From NCBI GenBank assembly GCA_021847125.1, contig JAJZUK010000013.1:1-10355 (forward strand): a stretch of 10,355 bases of DNA, given 5' to 3'. Source of the DNA: Pseudomonadota bacterium. Lineage in GTDB: Bacteria > Pseudomonadota > Gammaproteobacteria > Burkholderiales > SG8-39. The position numbers and the translations under genes are program-made. The notes below the pieces were generated by a model that was given only the letters and a program-made list of their open reading frames with translations, was not told the origin of the DNA and searched no databases. Below are positions 6,902 through 10,355 of this stretch, one piece after another (position 1 is the stretch's first letter; every line of letters begins with the position of its first letter).

Positions 6902-7474
6902 ATGCTGATCTACCTGCATGGCTTCAACAGCTCGCCCGGATCGCACAAGGCGCAACTGCTCAAGCGCTATATGGAGGAGCGCGGCATGGACGACCAATAC
7001 TGCTGCCCCGCCTTGCCGACGTCGGGCCTGCAGGCCATCGCCGTAGTCGAGGCCGAAATCGCGCGGCATGCGCGTGAGACCGTCACGCTGGTCGGCAGCT
7101 CCCTCGGCGGCTTCTACTCCACCTACCTCGCCGAGCGCCACGACCTGCGCGCCGTCCTGATCAACCCAGCGGTGCGGCCGCACGAAGACTTACGCGCCTA
7201 TCTCGGCACCCAGCGCAACCTGTACACGCAGCAGCAGTACCAATTGACCGAAGAGCATTTGCGCCAATGGGAAAAGCTTTACCTGCCGACGCTGCGGCCG
7301 CAGCGCTACCTGCTGCTGGTCGAGACCGGTGATGAGGTGCTCGACTATCGCGAAGCGGTGGAGAAATACCGGGGCGCGCGCCAGATTGTCATCGAGGGCG
7401 GCGATCACAGCCTGCAGAGCTTTCCCGAGCATATTCCGCTGATCCTCGAATTTGCGGACCTGGCACAAGCCTGA
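6902..7474 (+). CDS. YqiA/YcfP-family alpha/beta-hydrolase (esterase)
   Basis: A 190-aa single-domain hydrolase of the YqiA/YcfP (UPF0227) type. Seen: the oxyanion-loop start MLIYLHGFNSSPGSHKA; the nucleophile elbow GSSLGG with Ser67; a likely acid in ETGDEVLDY (Asp144, alternatively Asp148); and the catalytic His169 in GGDHSLQSF. So the whole Ser-Asp-His triad is present. E. coli YqiA is known as an esterase on short acyl esters; the natural substrate is unclear. There is no signal peptide, so it is cytoplasmic. The ATG lies 1 nt after the phzF-like stop, so it is the third gene of the mpl operon. In betaproteobacterial genomes that I recall, this family often sits beside the RNase II-type gene; here an HMG-CoA lyase gene separates them. 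Confidence 0.92.
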   Translation: MLIYLHGFNSSPGSHKAQLLKRYMEERGMDDQYCCPALPTSGLQAIAVVEAEIARHARETVTLVGSSLGGFYSTYLAERHDLRAVLINPAVRPHEDLRAYLGTQRNLYTQQQYQLTEEHLRQWEKLYLPTLRPQRYLLLVETGDEVLDYREAVEKYRGARQIVIEGGDHSLQSFPEHIPLILEFADLAQA

Positions 7475-7509
7475 GTTCCGGCCGGAACCCTTGCAGCCGC
7501 TCGAGGCTG
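7475..7509. terminator. Two inverted repeats between convergent stop codons, possible bidirectional terminator
   Basis: The 38 bp between the esterase stop and the HMG-CoA lyase stop hold two inverted repeats. GTTCCGGCCGGAAC at 7475-7488 is a perfect 14-bp palindrome; as RNA it could form 5 pairs around a GGCC loop. CAGCC-GCTCGA-GGCTG at 7494-7509 forms 5 pairs with a 6-nt loop. Neither is followed by a T-run on either strand, so these are not classic intrinsic terminators. Position between converging genes makes a role in transcript ends plausible. Confidence 0.35.
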
Positions 7510-7512
7510 GCT

Positions 7513-8454
7513 TCACGCGGCTTGCGCGCGGGGCCGGAAGCCCTTGGGCAAGCCGGCTTTAGCGATGTGCCCGTAGAGCTCGGCCTCGGGAAGCGCAGCG
7601 AATGCCGTCTGGCGCACGTCGATCAGCTTGCCGAGGTCTATGCCGGTGTTCACGCCCATGGACTCGAACATGAACACCAGGTCCTCGGTGACCACATTGC
7701 CCGAGGCGCCCGGCGCAAACGGGCAGCCGCCCAAGCCGCCCAGAGTGCTGTCGAAATGGCGCACGCCCACTTCGTAGGCGCCTAGCGCGTTGGCCAGCCC
7801 CAGGCCACGGGTATTGTGAAAATGCGCTTCGATCGGGAAGTTCTCGCCGATCGCCTTGCGTACCGTCCGGAACAGGCGCTTCACTTGCTCCGGATTGGCG
7901 TAACCCACGGTATCGGCGAGACTGATGGCATCGGCTCCGGCTGCGCGCAGTGCAAGCGCGACCCGCAGCACGTCCGCTTCCGCAACCGCGCCTTGCAGCG
8001 AACAGCCGAACGCGGTAGAGCAGGCGCCCACTAGCTGCGCGCGCTGCGCCTTCGCTTGCGCCTTCACCAGATCGGCCATGCGCGCGAAGTCTTCGATCGC
8101 CTGCGCCGTGGTCTTGTGCACATTGCTCATGCTGTGCGCCTCGGACACGGAAATCGGCACCATGACGCGGCGCGCGCCGGCTGCGAGCGCGCGCTCGCAG
8201 CCTTTGACATTGGGCACCAGCACCACCGGCGTCAGTCCGGCCAGGGAATTCGCGTGCGCCAGCACTTCCTCGGCGTCGACGAACTGCGGGATCAGCTTTG
8301 CCGGGACGAAGGAACAGACCTCGATCGCGGGCACGCCGGCTGCGGCCTCGGCGCTGATCCAGGCTTTTTTCGCCGCCGTCGGCATGAAGCTTTTCGTATT
8401 CTGCAGGCCGTCGCGCGGGCCGACTTCGGTGATGACTACATCGCGTGCGTCCAT
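7513..8454 (-). CDS. Hydroxymethylglutaryl-CoA lyase family protein
   Basis: HMG-CoA lyases cleave 3-hydroxy-3-methylglutaryl-CoA to acetoacetate and acetyl-CoA, the last step of leucine breakdown. The 313-aa TIM barrel has the full active site: VGPRDGLQN with Arg14 and metal-binding Asp15, the pair His211/His213 in EAHFHNT, the catalytic Cys244 in GGLGGCPFAPGASGN and Asn253. The spacing His211-Cys244-Asn253 equals that of the human enzyme (His233, Cys266, Asn275). The segment SVSEAHSMSNVHKTT (102-116) differs from the classical ASETFSxKN form, so a related 3-hydroxyacyl-CoA may be the true substrate. The ATG at 8454 is chosen because AGGGGA lies 8 nt upstream; the frame is open further up to 8586 without family similarity. 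No other leucine-degradation gene is near. It is convergent with the esterase gene and divergent from the RNase gene. Confidence 0.92.
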   Translation of the reverse strand: MDARDVVITEVGPRDGLQNTKSFMPTAAKKAWISAEAAAGVPAIEVCSFVPAKLIPQFVDAEEVLAHANSLAGLTPVVLVPNVKGCERALAAGARRVMVPISVSEAHSMSNVHKTTAQAIEDFARMADLVKAQAKAQRAQLVGACSTAFGCSLQGAVAEADVLRVALALRAAGADAISLADTVGYANPEQVKRLFRTVRKAIGENFPIEAHFHNTRGLGLANALGAYEVGVRHFDSTLGGLGGCPFAPGASGNVVTEDLVFMFESMGVNTGIDLGKLIDVRQTAFAALPEAELYGHIAKAGLPKGFRPRAQAA

Positions 8455-8528
8455 ATACTTTCCCCTGCTTGCCGTGGCGATTTCCAAGTATCGCATGGCG
8501 CCCGGCCACGGCGGCGCGACGCAGCTAG

Positions 8529-8536
8529 AGTATAAT
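8529..8536. promoter_or_regulatory. Overlapping divergent -10 elements (TATAAT plus strand, TATACT minus strand)
   Basis: Plus strand 8531-8536 is a perfect TATAAT; minus strand 8534-8529 is TATACT (5 of 6). The two share the central TATA. Predicted starts would be near 8543 for the RNase gene (leader about 100 nt) and near 8522 for the HMG-CoA lyase gene (leader about 68 nt). No convincing -35 is seen at 16-18 bp on either side. A repeat, GCAGCTAG at 8521-8528 and GCGGCTAG at 8548-8555, flanks the element and may be an activator site or chance. Confidence 0.5.
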
Positions 8537-8554
8537 TTCGGTCCGCTGCGGCTA

Positions 8555-8596
8555 GACGGGCGCGGCATGTGTGCCGTAACCTGCAAGCTGCCCGTC
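8555..8596 (+). promoter_or_regulatory. Nested hairpin in the predicted leader of the RNase II-family gene
   Basis: GACGGGC at 8555-8561 pairs with GCCCGTC at 8590-8596 (7 pairs). Inside the loop, CGGCA at 8563-8567 pairs with TGCCG at 8572-8576 around TGTG. Both lie downstream of the TATAAT at 8531 and upstream of the ATG at 8646, so they would be transcribed. No T-run follows. A role in mRNA stability or self-control of the RNase is an inference only. Confidence 0.35.
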
Positions 8597-8645
8597 GGGC
8601 GCGGCGGCGGCGCTCGACCAACCCTATTCCTTCGGCTTCGATCCC

Positions 8646-10355
8646 ATGAATGTGCTGTACGAAGAGACCGGCTCTTTCAAAGTCGGCAACGTGCTCGCCG
8701 AGAACGACAGCTCGCTGCAGGTGGAAGCGGCGCATGGCAAGCGCAGCAAAATCAAGGCGGCCAGCGTGCTGCTGCGCTTCGACGCACCGCCGCTGGCCGA
8801 ACTCATGGGCAAGGCCGAAGCGCTGGCGGCCGAGATCGATACCGATTTCCTGTGGCAATGCTGCGGCGAAGCGGAGTTCGGCTTCGCCGATCTGGCACGC
8901 GAATACTGCGGCCATGCTCCCAGTGCGCTCGAGGCCGCCGCAATTCTGATCAAGCTGCAGTCGGCGCCTATGTATTTCTACCGCAAGGGCAAGGGACGGT
9001 TTCGCGCCGCGCCGGCCGACACGCTCAAGGCGGCGCTGGCCGGCGTGGAGAAAAGGCGGCTGCAGGAGGAACAGATCCGCGCCTGGGCGGAAGAACTGCA
9101 GCGCGGCATCGTGCCCGAGGCGCTGCGCGCCCTGTTGCCGCAGTTGCTGTACCGCCCCGACCGCAACCGCATCGAAACCAAGGCGCTGGAGCTCGCGTGC
9201 GAGGCGAGCGGGCTGTCGGCGGCCAAGCTGTTCGAGCGCGCCGGCGCCTTGCCCTCCAGCCACGACTATCACCTGGGCGCCTTTCTGCTCGAACACTACA
9301 CCGGCGACGCCGAATTTTCCGCGGACGCCAGCCCCGGCGAACCACCGGAATTGCCGCTCGCCGCAGTCACTGCGTTCAGTCTGGACGACGCCAGCACCAC
9401 GGAAATCGACGACGCCTTTTCGCTCACGCGGCTTGCCAACGGCCGCTACCGCGTAGGCATCCACATCGCCGCGCCCGGCCTGGGCTTCTCTCCCGCATCG
9501 GCGCTGGACAAGATCGCGCGTGCACGCATGTCGACCGCCTATATTCCGGGGCGCAAGATCACCATGCTGCCGCCGCAGGTGATAGAGCGCTACACGCTCG
9601 CCGAAGGGCGCGCTTGTCCGGCCGTGTCGCTGTATCTGGATATCAATCCGCTGTCGTATCTGGTGGAGGGCCAGGAAACACGCGTCGAGCGCGTGAACAT
9701 CGCCGCCAATCTGCGCCATCATCAGGTGGAGGCGCTGGACGCGGCATTCCTTGCCGGTGAAGAACGCGGCGAATTGCCGTTCGAGGCCGAACTCTTCTTC
9801 CTGTGGCGGCTCGCGCTCGAACTGGAGGCCGCGCGCGGGAAACCCGCGACGCAGCCCGACCGCGTCGACTACAATTTCTACGTCGAAAACGAGCGCGTCA
9901 GCATCGTCGAGCGCAGGCGCGGCGCGCCGCTGGACAAGCTGGTGGCGGAGCTGATGATCAGCGCCAACAACAATTGGGGCAGGCTGCTCGCCGACCGCGG
10001 CATACCCGCCATCTACCGCACCCAGGCCAACGGCAAGGTGCGCATGACGACGGTGCCCTCTCCGCATCAGGGCCTGGGCGTGTCGCATTACATCTGGGCC
10101 AGTTCGCCGCTGCGGCGCTACATCGACCTGCTCAACCAGTGGCAGCTGCTCGCCTGTCTGGCGGGCAGCGCACCGCCGTTTTCGAAAAATTCCGCCGATC
10201 TGCTCGCGGCGATGCGCGAATTCGAGCTTACCTATGCCGCCTACGACGAATTCCAGAGCAAGATGGAGCATTACTGGTGCCTGCGCTGGCTGCTGCAGGA
10301 GCAGGTAACGCTTGCGCGGGCGCAGGTGCTGCGCGATACCCTGGTCAAGTTCGAA
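8646..10355 (+). CDS. RNase II/RNB-domain exoribonuclease, 3' end outside window
   Basis: Probable 3'-to-5' exoribonuclease of the RNase II/R superfamily (cytoplasmic RNA decay). The frame runs from the ATG at 8646 to the window edge without a stop: 570 residues are visible and the C terminus is missing. The start MNVLYEETGSFKVGNVLAEN matches the usual start of betaproteobacterial members and leads a small beta-rich N-terminal domain. The RNB catalytic domain begins near 240 with FSLDDASTTEIDDAFSL. By alignment with E. coli RNase II, Asp201, Asp209 and Asp210 are kept as Asp247, Asp255 and Asp256, while Asp207 is Glu253. Later blocks are ELMISANNNWGRLLADRGIP (435-454) and SPLRRYIDLLNQWQLL (487-502), holding the conserved Arg residues near the active site. 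No ribosome site is seen before the ATG. It might be listed as rnb, rnr or vacB in databases; I cannot choose. Confidence 0.93.
   Translation, partial: MNVLYEETGSFKVGNVLAENDSSLQVEAAHGKRSKIKAASVLLRFDAPPLAELMGKAEALAAEIDTDFLWQCCGEAEFGFADLAREYCGHAPSALEAAAILIKLQSAPMYFYRKGKGRFRAAPADTLKAALAGVEKRRLQEEQIRAWAEELQRGIVPEALRALLPQLLYRPDRNRIETKALELACEASGLSAAKLFERAGALPSSHDYHLGAFLLEHYTGDAEFSADASPGEPPELPLAAVTAFSLDDASTTEIDDAFSLTRLANGRYRVGIHIAAPGLGFSPASALDKIARARMSTAYIPGRKITMLPPQVIERYTLAEGRACPAVSLYLDINPLSYLVEGQETRVERVNIAANLRHHQVEALDAAFLAGEERGELPFEAELFFLWRLALELEAARGKPATQPDRVDYNFYVENERVSIVERRRGAPLDKLVAELMISANNNWGRLLADRGIPAIYRTQANGKVRMTTVPSPHQGLGVSHYIWASSPLRRYIDLLNQWQLLACLAGSAPPFSKNSADLLAAMREFELTYAAYDEFQSKMEHYWCLRWLLQEQVTLARAQVLRDTLVKFE

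Noticed and set aside
8455..8586. Upstream extension of the HMG-CoA lyase gene to 8586
   Set aside because: The 44 extra residues are not family-like and would cover the promoter region; AGGGGA directly before the ATG at 8454 supports the shorter form.
7925..9760. Long plus-strand frame (611 codons) across the HMG-CoA lyase gene, the intergenic region and the RNase gene
   Set aside because: It crosses two well-supported genes in another frame or strand and has low-complexity Arg/Ala-rich sequence; length comes from GC bias.
8436..10271. Long minus-strand frame (611 codons) antisense to the RNase II-family gene
   Set aside because: The plus-strand frame carries the RNB motifs and runs to the window edge; this one is its codon-position mirror.

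Overview
This GC-rich window (low to mid 60s % GC by eye) looks like chromosomal DNA of a betaproteobacterium (Burkholderiales/Nitrosomonadales-like). The evidence is the gene order tlpA-like / aroQ / accB / accC / prmA, the typical betaproteobacterial RNase II-family protein starting MNVLYEE, and the small nucleotidyltransferase-like gene divergent from mpl. No rRNA, tRNA, CRISPR array, IS element, phage gene or attachment site is visible. It reads as core housekeeping DNA; I found no convincing new multi-gene system. The interesting points are small: translational coupling, start codons and leader structure.

Left block, minus strand (4543 down to 10). The transcription order is a nucleotidyltransferase-like gene, a membrane-anchored TlpA/ResA thioredoxin, aroQ (type II 3-dehydroquinase), accB (biotin carrier protein), accC (biotin carboxylase) and prmA (L11 methyltransferase). 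AccB and AccC together form the carboxylase half of acetyl-CoA carboxylase. Genes overlap or lie 4 to 85 nt apart, so they are probably one operon or a few nested units. A possible 23-codon mini-ORF with a good ribosome site fills the accB-accC gap and overlaps the accC start. prmA seems to start at a CTG.

Middle block, plus strand (4716 to 7474). mpl (murein peptide ligase, peptidoglycan recycling), a PhzF-family isomerase and a YqiA-type esterase form a tight operon: 8-nt overlap, then a 1-nt gap. It is divergent from the left block across a 172-bp intergenic region.

Right block. A complete HMG-CoA lyase-family gene (minus, 8454 to 7513) converges on the esterase gene; two small inverted repeats lie between their stop codons. 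It is divergent from a plus-strand RNase II-family gene that starts at 8646 and runs off the right edge (570 codons visible). The 191-bp region between them carries a perfect TATAAT overlapping a TATACT on the other strand, and a nested hairpin in the predicted leader of the RNase gene.

No gene-free stretch exceeds 300 bases.
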